Origin: Bacillota bacterium
Lineage (GTDB): Bacteria; Bacillota; Clostridia; Lachnospirales; Lachnospiraceae
Reading direction: 5' to 3'
NCBI GenBank assembly: GCA_023458855.1
Contig: JAEWWQ010000198.1
Span: 1 to 6,146, forward strand
DNA: 6,146 nucleotides
Shown here: positions 1-5,572 of the stretch, piece after piece
How positions within the stretch are numbered: the stretch's first letter is position 1
How the letters are laid out: every line of letters begins with the position of its first letter
The notes under the pieces: model-generated
The model's database searches: none
What the model was told of the DNA's origin: nothing
Seen by the model: the letters and a program-made list of their open reading frames with translations, nothing else
Made by a program: the position numbers and the translations under genes

Positions 1-384
1 GAGGAGTGGTTATCCATTCGGGTACCGAGCATGATCTTACAGCCAATTGTTGAAAATGCTGTAAACTATGGAATCCGCAATATTGAAAGAGAGGGAATTA
101 TTTTATTATCTGTATACCAGTGCGGAGAATATATCTGTATCAGTATTAAGGATAACGGAATGGGAATGAGTCAGGAAAGAATAAATAGTGTACTTGCCCA
201 GGAAGAAAAAACCAAAGAAGGAAAATCAGATTCGAACGGAATTGCATTAGGAAATGTTATCAGCCGTCTGCAGCTTTACTTTAATGAGGAAGAATTGCTT
301 ACGATAAAGAGTGATGGAGAAGATCAGGGAACAGAAGTGACCATTTTTATACCAATGAAAGCAGAGGTTAATGGAGATGTATAA
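1..384 (+). CDS. YesM/LytS-like sensor histidine kinase, C-terminal fragment
   Basis: This is the last 127 residues of a membrane sensor kinase; the open frame continues leftward through the window edge, so the true start, sensor domain, membrane segments and phospho-accepting histidine are not visible. What is seen is a HATPase_c ATP-binding domain: the N box ILQPIVENAVNYGI (fragment residues 12-25), the G1 box DNGMGM (51-56) and a G2-like stretch GIALGNVISRLQLYF (80-94). ILQPhVENAhxxGI followed by a NVxxRLxLYF-type G2 box is the signature of the YesM/LytS (His_kinase plus HATPase) family, which usually pairs with YesN-type AraC response regulators. Exactly such a regulator follows, overlapping by 8 or 14 nt, so the two are surely co-transcribed and probably translationally coupled. 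With the XylF-like lipoprotein downstream, it most likely senses an extracellular sugar through a binding-protein partner; that is inference. An internal ATG at 31 is only an in-frame methionine inside the N box, not a start. Confidence 0.93.
   Translation, partial: EEWLSIRVPSMILQPIVENAVNYGIRNIEREGIILLSVYQCGEYICISIKDNGMGMSQERINSVLAQEEKTKEGKSDSNGIALGNVISRLQLYFNEEELLTIKSDGEDQGTEVTIFIPMKAEVNGDV
363..367 (+). promoter_or_regulatory. Ribosome binding site of the response regulator, inside the kinase gene
   Basis: AGAGG lies within the last codons of the kinase gene, 9 nt before the ATG at 377 and only 3 nt before the ATG at 371. The spacing argues for the later start and for translational coupling of kinase and regulator. 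Confidence 0.5.
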
Positions 385-1990
385 AGTTATGTTAGCGGAT
401 GATGAAGGAATCGTAATTGACTCCTTACGTATGATTATCGAGAAGAATTTTGCAGGAAAGTGTGAAATAGCATCAGCCAAAACAGGCAGGAGCGTGATTG
501 AACTTGCAGAAAATTTCAGACCGGATATTGCATTTATGGATATTCAGATGCCCGGAATCAATGGTATTGAGGCAATGAAGGAGATACAGAAGAACAGCCC
601 GGCTACAGTTTTCATTGTAATGTCAGCGTATGACAAATTTGATTATGCGCAGGAGGCAATTAATCTAGGCGTAATGGAATATCTGCACAAACCCGTAAAT
701 CAAAAGAAAATTGTAGAAGTATTAGATAAGGCATTGCACATAATAGATGGACAGCGCGCAAAAAGAAGTGACGATCTTCGTATCAAGGAAAAATTAGAGA
801 TTGTAGTACCTGTGATAGAGAATGGATTGATATCCTCCATTCTTCTACAGGAAAATTTTTCAAAAGATGCGGATAAGTACAGAGATTTACTGGGGATTCA
901 GGAGCAGCATGGATTTATGGTAATTCTTGAGTACGGCGATGCCGTGGAAGGTCATAATATGACGAATCCGGTCGGTGTGAGCGTAAAAGTACAGTCCATC
1001 TATCATGACATGCGTGTCATATTAAAGGAATATCTGAACTGCATCGTGGGCCCCATTATGACAAATAAAATAGTATGCTTTGTGCCAACGGATCTTGAAC
1101 AGGGTGATTATGAGAGCAGAAGTGAGATTATTGAGAAGTCCAGAGAGATGGTAAGAAAATTATCCGCAAGATTTGATTTTAAATGCCGTCTGGGAATCGG
1201 GAGCATTATGCCATTGGATCGTCTGATGGAGTCGTATCGGGATGCTTCCAATGCGCTGCATAATACGGATGGAAGTGTTGCCCATTGCAGGGATTTACCA
1301 ATATTCTGTTCTTATGAGAAAGACTACCCGATTGATACGGAAAAGATGATTTTTGAATGTGTCAGACAAGGGAAATACGAAGATGCCGGCGTAGAGGCCA
1401 CGCAGTTTTTTGCATGGATGGAACATAATTACGGGGATTGTGAGAATGACATTAAACTGAAAGTACTTGAGTTTACACTGTTAGCAGAGCATATTGCATA
1501 TGAGAGCGGAGGTATGACATATCACTTCAGAGATCGTTCGGACTATTTGCCGGTAATATTGGAGATGAAGGCGCTGGCAGAAGTCAAGAATTGGTTTGTT
1601 GAACATATTATGCAGGCAGCGCGTAATGTTACGACAAAAAAACACGAGTTCTCAAACAGCGTAATTGAGAAAGCAAAAGAATATATACAAAGCAACTATC
1701 GAAAAGATATCTCATTGGAGGATATATCCAGGGAAGTGGATATGAGTACTTACTACTTCAGTAAATTATTTAAAGAAACCACGGGCTCTAATTTTATTGA
1801 ATATTTGACAAATTTAAGAATTGAAAATGCCAAAATATTGCTGTTGCAAAGTGAATTGAGCATGAAAGAAATATGTGCGGAAATTGGCTATACGGACCCG
1901 AATTATTTTAGCAGGATCTTCAAGAAATGTGTAGGAGTGACCCCTACGGAATTCAAAGAAAGAAGTGTGAGAAGTAATTCTAAGATGTGA
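377..1990 (+). CDS. YesN-type response regulator (REC, CdaR GGDEF-like, AraC HTH)
   Basis: A cytoplasmic two-component response regulator and transcription factor of 537 residues. Numbered from the ATG at 377, the receiver domain covers about 1-118, with acidic pair D8/D9, phospho-acceptor D55 in MDIQMPG, S83 in MSAYD and K105 in HKP, so all residues of an active phosphoswitch are present. The middle region (about 125-420) includes CRLGIGSIMPLDRLMESY (from residue 270), which resembles the degenerate GGDEF-like domain of CdaR-type regulators, and is typical in length for long YesN proteins. Residues about 429-529 form an AraC/XylS DNA-binding domain with two helix-turn-helix units (around ISLEDISREVDMS and MKEICAEIGYTDPNYFSRIFK) ending in VTPTEFKE. 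An ATG at 371 would add two residues; 377 is preferred because AGAGG at 363-367 lies 9 nt away (3 nt from 371) and MYKVML is the usual family beginning. Probable target: the sugar-transport promoter before chvE (inference). Confidence 0.95.
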   Translation: MYKVMLADDEGIVIDSLRMIIEKNFAGKCEIASAKTGRSVIELAENFRPDIAFMDIQMPGINGIEAMKEIQKNSPATVFIVMSAYDKFDYAQEAINLGVMEYLHKPVNQKKIVEVLDKALHIIDGQRAKRSDDLRIKEKLEIVVPVIENGLISSILLQENFSKDADKYRDLLGIQEQHGFMVILEYGDAVEGHNMTNPVGVSVKVQSIYHDMRVILKEYLNCIVGPIMTNKIVCFVPTDLEQGDYESRSEIIEKSREMVRKLSARFDFKCRLGIGSIMPLDRLMESYRDASNALHNTDGSVAHCRDLPIFCSYEKDYPIDTEKMIFECVRQGKYEDAGVEATQFFAWMEHNYGDCENDIKLKVLEFTLLAEHIAYESGGMTYHFRDRSDYLPVILEMKALAEVKNWFVEHIMQAARNVTTKKHEFSNSVIEKAKEYIQSNYRKDISLEDISREVDMSTYYFSKLFKETTGSNFIEYLTNLRIENAKILLLQSELSMKEICAEIGYTDPNYFSRIFKKCVGVTPTEFKERSVRSNSKM

Positions 1991-2080
1991 AAGAACCACA
2001 TCTGAGAATCACTAAATCTCACACTGGAAGAAGCCTCTTACGAGTCTTCTTCTCGCAGATTTTGTGCCGCTGTAGCGGCA
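1964..2080 (+). other. Structured spacer with several potential stem-loops
   Basis: The end of the regulator gene and the gap before the XylF-like gene are unusually rich in inverted repeats. AGTGTGAGA at 1964-1972 pairs with TCTCACACT at 2017-2025 (9 bp). Nested inside is GATGTG 1984-1989 with CACATC 1997-2002, a stem that includes part of the stop codon region. A competing TGAGA 2003-2007 could instead pair with TCTCA 2017-2021. Next comes GAAGAAG 2027-2033 with CTTCTTC 2046-2052, with an inner CTC/GAG pair around a TTAC loop. Last is TGCCGC 2065-2070 with GCGGCA 2075-2080 around a TGTA loop. No stem is directly followed by a clear T run (only ATTTTG near 2059-2064), so this is not a textbook terminator. 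It may stabilise, process or attenuate the mRNA between regulator and binding protein. It matches no riboswitch class I recognise. Confidence 0.5.
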
Positions 2081-2112
2081 TGTCGGGAAGTTTGAAATAT
2101 TTATATGGGAAT

Positions 2113-2117
2113 GGAGG
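2113..2117 (+). promoter_or_regulatory. Ribosome binding site fixing the XylF-like start
   Basis: GGAGG ends 10 nt before the ATG at 2128. An ATG at 2123 is out of frame and meets a stop after a few codons. This site, together with the signal peptide that begins at 2128, rules out the longer open frame that could start near 1987. Confidence 0.75.
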
Positions 2118-2127
2118 AATAGATGGT

Positions 2128-3177
2128 ATGGGCTGTAAAAAAAGACTGATAGTGCTGGGGGTGGCGTTATGTCTGGTCTTAAATGGTTGTGCAGGTACGG
2201 ATCCGGAAAGTGTGACAACACGGACAAAGACGAGCCGGCAGGTCGAGATAGGGATGTGTTTTGATTCCTTTATTATAGAGAGGTGGCAGCGGGACAGAGA
2301 TGCCTTTGTGGCAAAGGCAACAAAAGAACTGGATGCAGATGTTAATATCCAGAATGCGAATGGAGATGTGGAAGAACAGGTTAAGCAGATCGATTATCTG
2401 ATTGATAAAAAGGTGGATGTCATCGTAGTCGTTGCAATTGATTCAGAGGCGGTCACGGATGCTGTCAAACGTGCCAAGAAGGCTGGTATCAAGGTGATTG
2501 CTTATGACAGATTAATCCGGAATGCAGATGTTGATCTATACATTACCTTTGACAATGAAAAGGTCGGAACTTTAATGGCACGCACGATTAAGTCCAAAGT
2601 CCCGGATGACGGACATATTCTGATGATGTGCGGACCTATGGCAGATAATAATGTGCCTCTTGTGCAGGAGGGATTCGATAAGGTGCTTGCAGATACTAAC
2701 ATAAAGGTGATGGCTACGGAACATGCATCCGGCTGGACAGCAGAAGAGGGATTTGATTTTGTAAGTGACTATCTGAATACGGATGCCAATATTGATGCTG
2801 TTATGTGCGGAAATGACGGAATTGCTTCACAGGTCATACGTGCACTTTCGGAGCGCAGACTGGCAGGAAAGGTATGTGTGGTAGGACAGGATGCAGATCT
2901 GGATGCCTGTCAGAGGATCGTGGAGGGAACGCAGACCATGACAGTATACAAACCTGTTGAACAGCTTGCGAGAAAAGCGGCGGAATACGCAGTAGCACTT
3001 GCAAAGGGAGAAGTCATGACAGCACCGGATACTTTTTATGATGGATCCCAGGAAGTACCCTATGAGGGTCTGGAGCCAATAGCAGTGACAAAAGACAACA
3101 TGGATGTGATCATTAACGATGGTTTCCATCTGGAGGAAGAAATATATCTGAATGTGCCGGAAGAGCTGACTAAATAA
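2128..3177 (+). CDS. XylF-like sugar-binding lipoprotein, probable XylFII sensor partner
   Basis: A 349-residue extracytoplasmic sugar-binding protein of the type 1 periplasmic-binding-protein (LacI/RbsB-like) fold. Residues 1-21 are a lipoprotein signal peptide with lipobox LNGC, so the mature protein would be anchored by Cys21. From about residue 38 it closely resembles E. coli XylF: ERWQRDRDAF (51-60), QNANGD (75-80), AYDRLI (125-130), TFDNEKVG (140-147), DNN (173-175), GND (228-230), VGQDADLDA (252-260), GTQTMTVYKP (267-276) and a final NDGFH (330-334). These stretches include the positions that contact D-xylose in XylF, so the pocket looks intact. It follows a YesM/YesN pair and lacks adjacent permease or ATPase genes, while a separate ChvE binding protein serves the transporter downstream. 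That arrangement matches clostridial XylFII, which binds D-xylose and docks on the LytS kinase. The fold is certain, the xylose-like ligand likely, the sensor role inferred. It could alternatively be a second transport receptor. Confidence 0.92.
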   Translation: MGCKKRLIVLGVALCLVLNGCAGTDPESVTTRTKTSRQVEIGMCFDSFIIERWQRDRDAFVAKATKELDADVNIQNANGDVEEQVKQIDYLIDKKVDVIVVVAIDSEAVTDAVKRAKKAGIKVIAYDRLIRNADVDLYITFDNEKVGTLMARTIKSKVPDDGHILMMCGPMADNNVPLVQEGFDKVLADTNIKVMATEHASGWTAEEGFDFVSDYLNTDANIDAVMCGNDGIASQVIRALSERRLAGKVCVVGQDADLDACQRIVEGTQTMTVYKPVEQLARKAAEYAVALAKGEVMTAPDTFYDGSQEVPYEGLEPIAVTKDNMDVIINDGFHLEEEIYLNVPEELTK

Positions 3178-3215
3178 GAGAATATAAATTAATTATAAAA
3201 TGAGCATACTTTGAG

Positions 3216-3243
3216 TTGACACACGCAATAACTGTTATATAAT
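3216..3243 (+). promoter_or_regulatory. Near-consensus SigA promoter for mecA
   Basis: A perfect TTGACA (3216-3221) and a perfect TATAAT (3238-3243) are separated by 16 nt, one short of the ideal 17. Transcription would start near 3250, giving a leader of about 45 nt before the ATG at 3295. No terminator is evident between 3177 and this promoter, so read-through from the sensor operon is also possible. The strong consensus suggests that the gene is expressed independently of the sugar sensor unless it is repressed. Confidence 0.85.
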
Positions 3244-3253
3244 ATATATAACA
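3233..3253. repeat. 21-bp interrupted palindrome over the mecA -10 box, possible operator
   Basis: TGTTATATA (3233-3241) and its exact reverse complement TATATAACA (3245-3253) flank a 3-nt ATA centre. The repeat covers the TATAAT box and the predicted start of transcription, the classic place for a repressor site. The inner part is plain AT alternation, which lowers its weight; the outer TGTTA/TAACA is more specific. No repressor gene is visible in the window. Confidence 0.45.
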
Positions 3254-3294
3254 ACAACTATTAATTTAAGAATATAGAAAGAATGTGATAAAGT

Positions 3295-4089
3295 ATGTTA
3301 TTTATAAAGACCAGCGAAAAAACAGTACAGTGTGATATCACAAATGCAGAATTACAGGAAATCGGTCTGACTGCAGCACTTGTTTTAGACGGTGACGAGC
3401 GGGCCAGAGGATTCTTAAATGAATTGAATCAGGAAGTAGGGAAGCAATTGGCGTATGATCCACAGGAGGAAGTGCTTTTATTTACAAGAAACTTACTGTC
3501 AAATGGAAATTTACGGATTGATGTAATTAAATTATCAAATCAGGATATAGAAGAGGCAGTGGACAGAATAAGAAAGGCAGCCAGTGGAATACTGGATATT
3601 GCCACGGAAAGCAGAGTACAGGATATCAAAGAAAAGAGCGGTATAGAAAAAGCAAATGCATTGAATGCAATGCTGCAGCAGGTATCTTATATTATGAATA
3701 GTGTTACTCCGCAGGAGGAAGTTAAGGACCAAAGTTCGCTGACAACAAAGTATATGCCGCAGTATTATTCCTTTGTTACCAATTTCAGCGATCTGAACCA
3801 GGTAACCAGATTCTGCCGCATGATAAAGGATTTTCCGATACAGAATGCAAAGCTGTATAAGGCCAAGGATATTTACTATTTGTTTTTTGATATTGAGATT
3901 GTGGAAGAGAGTATGCTGTATGCAATACAGACGATTGGAATTGAATATGCTGATGATATTCAGATCAATCCGGCAAGAATGTCCTATATAGAAGAAAACG
4001 GAGAGTGTATCGTAAAGAAGGATGCTGTGAAGGAACTGGGACAAATTGGGCAGACAGGTACAGCAGACATAGAAAAAAGCGGAAAATAA
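3295..4089 (+). CDS. mecA: MecA-family adaptor protein for ClpC
   Basis: A 264-residue cytoplasmic protein of the MecA/YpbH family, adaptors that deliver substrates to the ClpC unfoldase of the ClpCP protease. The N-terminal domain (about 1-85) has the family pattern: a start reading MLFIKTSEKTVQCDIT, an acidic YDPQEEV segment near 54-60, then a strand LRIDVIKL near 73-80. A variable charged linker (about 85-155) leads to the C-terminal domain (about 157-248), where FSDLNQVTRFCRMI, LYKAKDIYYLFF and ENGECIVKKDAVKEL match the ClpC-binding half of MecA. The overall length is near the usual 220-270 residues; the tail after 248 is extra and polar. The ATG at 3295 is the first usable start, because an in-frame ATG at 3283 is followed at once by TGA; the ribosome site is weak (AGAAAG around 3276-3281). 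In Bacillus MecA targets ComK; a ComK substrate should not be assumed here. It has its own promoter and a downstream hairpin, so it is probably monocistronic and not functionally tied to sugar uptake. Confidence 0.88.
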   Translation: MLFIKTSEKTVQCDITNAELQEIGLTAALVLDGDERARGFLNELNQEVGKQLAYDPQEEVLLFTRNLLSNGNLRIDVIKLSNQDIEEAVDRIRKAASGILDIATESRVQDIKEKSGIEKANALNAMLQQVSYIMNSVTPQEEVKDQSSLTTKYMPQYYSFVTNFSDLNQVTRFCRMIKDFPIQNAKLYKAKDIYYLFFDIEIVEESMLYAIQTIGIEYADDIQINPARMSYIEENGECIVKKDAVKELGQIGQTGTADIEKSGK

Positions 4090-4120
4090 AATTGAGAAGA
4101 GGTTTGTCTTTTCTATAGAA

Positions 4121-4159
4121 AAGAAGGCACAAGGCAGAAAAACTGTTTTGTGCCTTCTT
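4121..4159 (+). terminator. Hairpin terminator candidate after mecA
   Basis: A perfect 12-bp stem, AAGAAGGCACAA (4121-4132) with TTGTGCCTTCTT (4148-4159), and a further inner CAG/CTG pair around an A5 loop. It begins about 30 nt after the mecA stop. The distal arm is T-rich but is followed by CTCATT rather than a pure T run, so it is a plausible but not ideal intrinsic terminator. It would insulate chvE from mecA transcription. Confidence 0.65.
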
Positions 4160-4174
4160 CTCATTACACTGGAC

Positions 4175-4201
4175 AAAATTGTATGATGATATCACAATTT
4201 T
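4175..4201. repeat. Inverted repeat upstream of chvE
   Basis: AAAATTGT (4175-4182) and ACAATTTT (4194-4201) are exact reverse complements separated by 11 nt. Centre-to-centre spacing of the arms is 19 nt, suiting a dimeric DNA-binding protein on one face of the helix. The AT-rich arms make chance occurrence possible. A short TGCTA-AC-TAGCA palindrome follows at 4203-4214. Confidence 0.35.
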
Positions 4202-4210
4202 ATGCTAACT

Positions 4211-4245
4211 AGCACAGCGGATAATGACCAGTACAGCCTAAAATT
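4211..4245 (+). promoter_or_regulatory. Direct repeat, candidate AraC-type activator site
   Basis: AGCACAGC (4211-4218) recurs as AGTACAGC (4230-4237), 19 nt start to start, with weaker A/T-rich similarity continuing after each copy to about 4226 and 4245. AraC-family domains with two helix-turn-helix units bind directly repeated half-sites about two helical turns apart upstream of the promoter. The repeats lie about 50-85 nt upstream of the predicted chvE transcription start. Assignment to the response regulator at 377-1990 is inference. Confidence 0.35.
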
Positions 4246-4280
4246 TCAAGAAGGTAAACAACTAATTGCTATGGGCTTCA

Positions 4281-4289
4281 TGTTATAGT
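4281..4289 (+). promoter_or_regulatory. Extended -10 promoter for chvE lacking a -35 box
   Basis: TGT followed by TATAGT (4284-4289) forms an extended -10 element one base off consensus. The places for a -35 box at 16-18 nt spacing (about 4260-4267) hold only ACTAATT-like sequence. Transcription would begin near 4296 with a leader of about 38 nt. A missing -35 box is usual for promoters that need an activator, which fits control by the upstream AraC-type regulator. No clear catabolite-response element was seen. Confidence 0.5.
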
Positions 4290-4316
4290 TACTTTGTAAT
4301 AAAAAACAACCAAAAC

Positions 4317-4324
4317 AAGGGAGG
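4317..4324 (+). promoter_or_regulatory. Strong ribosome binding site of chvE
   Basis: AAGGGAGG ends 9 nt before the ATG at 4334. It is much stronger than the site before mecA and fits heavy production of a binding protein. An ATG at 4327 is out of frame. Confidence 0.8.
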
Positions 4325-4333
4325 ATATGTTAC

Positions 4334-5488
4334 ATGAAAAAGAAAGTCATTAGTACATTATTAAGTGTCGCTATGGTTGCAACTATGTTAGTTGGATGCG
4401 GCAGCAGTGCAGAAAAGACAGAATCAACAGATGCAGCAAAAACAGAAACAACACAGGCTGCAGATACGGCAGAAGCAACGGAAGCCGGAACAGAAGCAGC
4501 AGCTGGTGCAGGTGGATTAGTTGGTGTTGCAATGCCTACAAAGGATCTTCAGCGCTGGAATCAGGATGGTGCCAACATGAAGGCAGAATTAGAAGCAGCA
4601 GGATACGATGTTGAATTACAATATGCATCAAACGACGTAGCAACACAGGTATCCCAGATTGAAACAATGATCAGTAACGGATGTAAAGTACTGGTTATCG
4701 CATCAATTGATGGTGATTCTCTCGGAACACCTCTTCAACAGGCAAAAGATGCAGGAATTCCTGTTATCGCATATGACCGTTTGATTATGAATTCAGATGC
4801 TGTTTCTTACTATGCAACTTTTGATAACTACATGGTAGGAACAAAACAGGGTGAATATATTGAAGAAAAATTAGACCTTAAAAATGCAGCAGGACCTTTC
4901 AATATGGAAATCTTTACCGGTGACCCGGGCGATAACAATGCAAGATTCTTCTACAGCGGTGCTATGGATGTTCTTCAGCCATACATTGATGAGGGAAAAA
5001 TCGTTGTTAAATCAGGTTCCGTTGATTTTGCAGATGTTGCTACAGCTGAATGGTCAACAGAAAAAGCACAGAACAGAATGGATGCTATTATTTCTTCCAA
5101 TTACAATGATGGAACAAAATTAGATGCAGTTCTTTGCTCAAATGACTCAACAGCACAGGGTGTTACAAATGCGATTGATGCAGCTGGCTGGACAGAATTC
5201 CCTATCATTACTGGTCAGGATTGTGATATCCCATCAGTTAAGAACATGATTGCAGGAAAACAATCTATGTCAATCTTCAAAGACACACGTACATTAGCAA
5301 CAAAGACAGTTGAAATGGTTAATGCTCTTATGTCTGGTACAGAAGCAGAAGTTAATGATACAGAGACATATGACAATGGAACAGGAGTTATTCCTTCTTA
5401 CCTTTGCGAGCCAGTATTCGCAGATGCTTCTAACTACAAAGAATTATTAATCGATTCAGGATATTATTCAGAAGACGATTTAAAATAA
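4334..5488 (+). CDS. chvE: ChvE-type multiple-monosaccharide-binding lipoprotein
   Basis: A 384-residue extracytoplasmic receptor for a sugar ABC importer. Residues 1-21 form a lipoprotein signal peptide with lipobox LVGC (lipidated Cys22), followed by a low-complexity Ala/Thr/Glu tether to about residue 60. The binding domain then follows Agrobacterium ChvE closely: GVAMPT (64-69), the RW pair (74-75), QYASND (96-101), VLVIASIDGDSL (119-130), AYDRLI (146-151), YYATFDNYMVGT (159-170), GDNNARFFYSGAM (199-211), CSND (268-271), GQDCDIPSVK (294-303), SIFKDTRTLA (313-322) and a C-terminal NDTETYDNG and IPSYL pattern ending GYYSEDDLK. In ChvE the pocket takes aldoses and sugar acids such as galactose, glucose, arabinose and xylose; the exact ligand here cannot be read. 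The ATPase MmsA/GguA follows after a stem-loop, forming chvE-mmsA and presumably mmsB. Codon use is more biased than in the XylF-like gene, as expected for high expression. Confidence 0.95.
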   Translation: MKKKVISTLLSVAMVATMLVGCGSSAEKTESTDAAKTETTQAADTAEATEAGTEAAAGAGGLVGVAMPTKDLQRWNQDGANMKAELEAAGYDVELQYASNDVATQVSQIETMISNGCKVLVIASIDGDSLGTPLQQAKDAGIPVIAYDRLIMNSDAVSYYATFDNYMVGTKQGEYIEEKLDLKNAAGPFNMEIFTGDPGDNNARFFYSGAMDVLQPYIDEGKIVVKSGSVDFADVATAEWSTEKAQNRMDAIISSNYNDGTKLDAVLCSNDSTAQGVTNAIDAAGWTEFPIITGQDCDIPSVKNMIAGKQSMSIFKDTRTLATKTVEMVNALMSGTEAEVNDTETYDNGTGVIPSYLCEPVFADASNYKELLIDSGYYSEDDLK

Positions 5489-5510
5489 GTATGTAACAAG
5501 TAGAACAAGG

Positions 5511-5538
5511 ATAGGCGGGTGTCGAAAAGCCCGCCTAT
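5511..5538 (+). other. Intercistronic stem-loop between chvE and mmsA
   Basis: ATAGGCGGG (5511-5519) pairs perfectly with CCCGCCTAT (5530-5538), a GC-rich 9-bp stem with a 10-nt loop that can close further by one wobble pair. It lies 22 nt after the chvE stop and is followed by TACTAAATTGATT, not a T run. Stem-loops at this place in binding-protein operons commonly protect the binding-protein mRNA end or cause partial termination, so that receptor exceeds ATPase and permease. It could be a weak terminator. Confidence 0.7.
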
Positions 5539-5558
5539 TACTAAATTGATTAGATATC

Positions 5559-5565
5559 GGGAGGG
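5559..5565 (+). promoter_or_regulatory. Ribosome binding site that sets the TTG start of mmsA
   Basis: GGGAGGG ends 7 nt before the TTG at 5573. No ATG or GTG lies in frame at a usable distance; the next in-frame ATG (eighth codon) would sit 28 nt from the site and remove the first strand of the domain. Confidence 0.8.
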
Positions 5566-5572
5566 ACAATAA

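Noticed and set aside
2092..2106. TTGAAA and TATTTATAT as a promoter for the XylF-like gene
   Set aside because: The two elements abut with no 16-18 nt spacer and lie too close to the start codon; no matching -35 box was found further upstream.
1987..2127. A 47-residue N-terminal extension of the XylF-like protein from an ATG at 1987
   Set aside because: It would start inside the regulator gene without a ribosome site and would bury a clear lipoprotein signal peptide; GGAGG at 2113-2117 and the ATG at 2128 explain the start.
3178..3215. AT-rich short palindrome (TATAA/TTATA around 3184-3198) as a terminator
   Set aside because: Arms of only 5 A/T pairs and no T run; not enough for termination.
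3535..4176. Reverse-strand open frame of 213 codons
   Set aside because: It lies antisense to mecA, is rich in Cys, Ile and Leu as complements of AT-rich coding DNA often are, resembles no family, and mecA has clear homology.
4396..4614. Second + strand frame inside the chvE tether
   Set aside because: A Ser/Arg/Asn-rich out-of-frame reading of the low-complexity Ala/Thr/Glu linker, with no ribosome site of its own.
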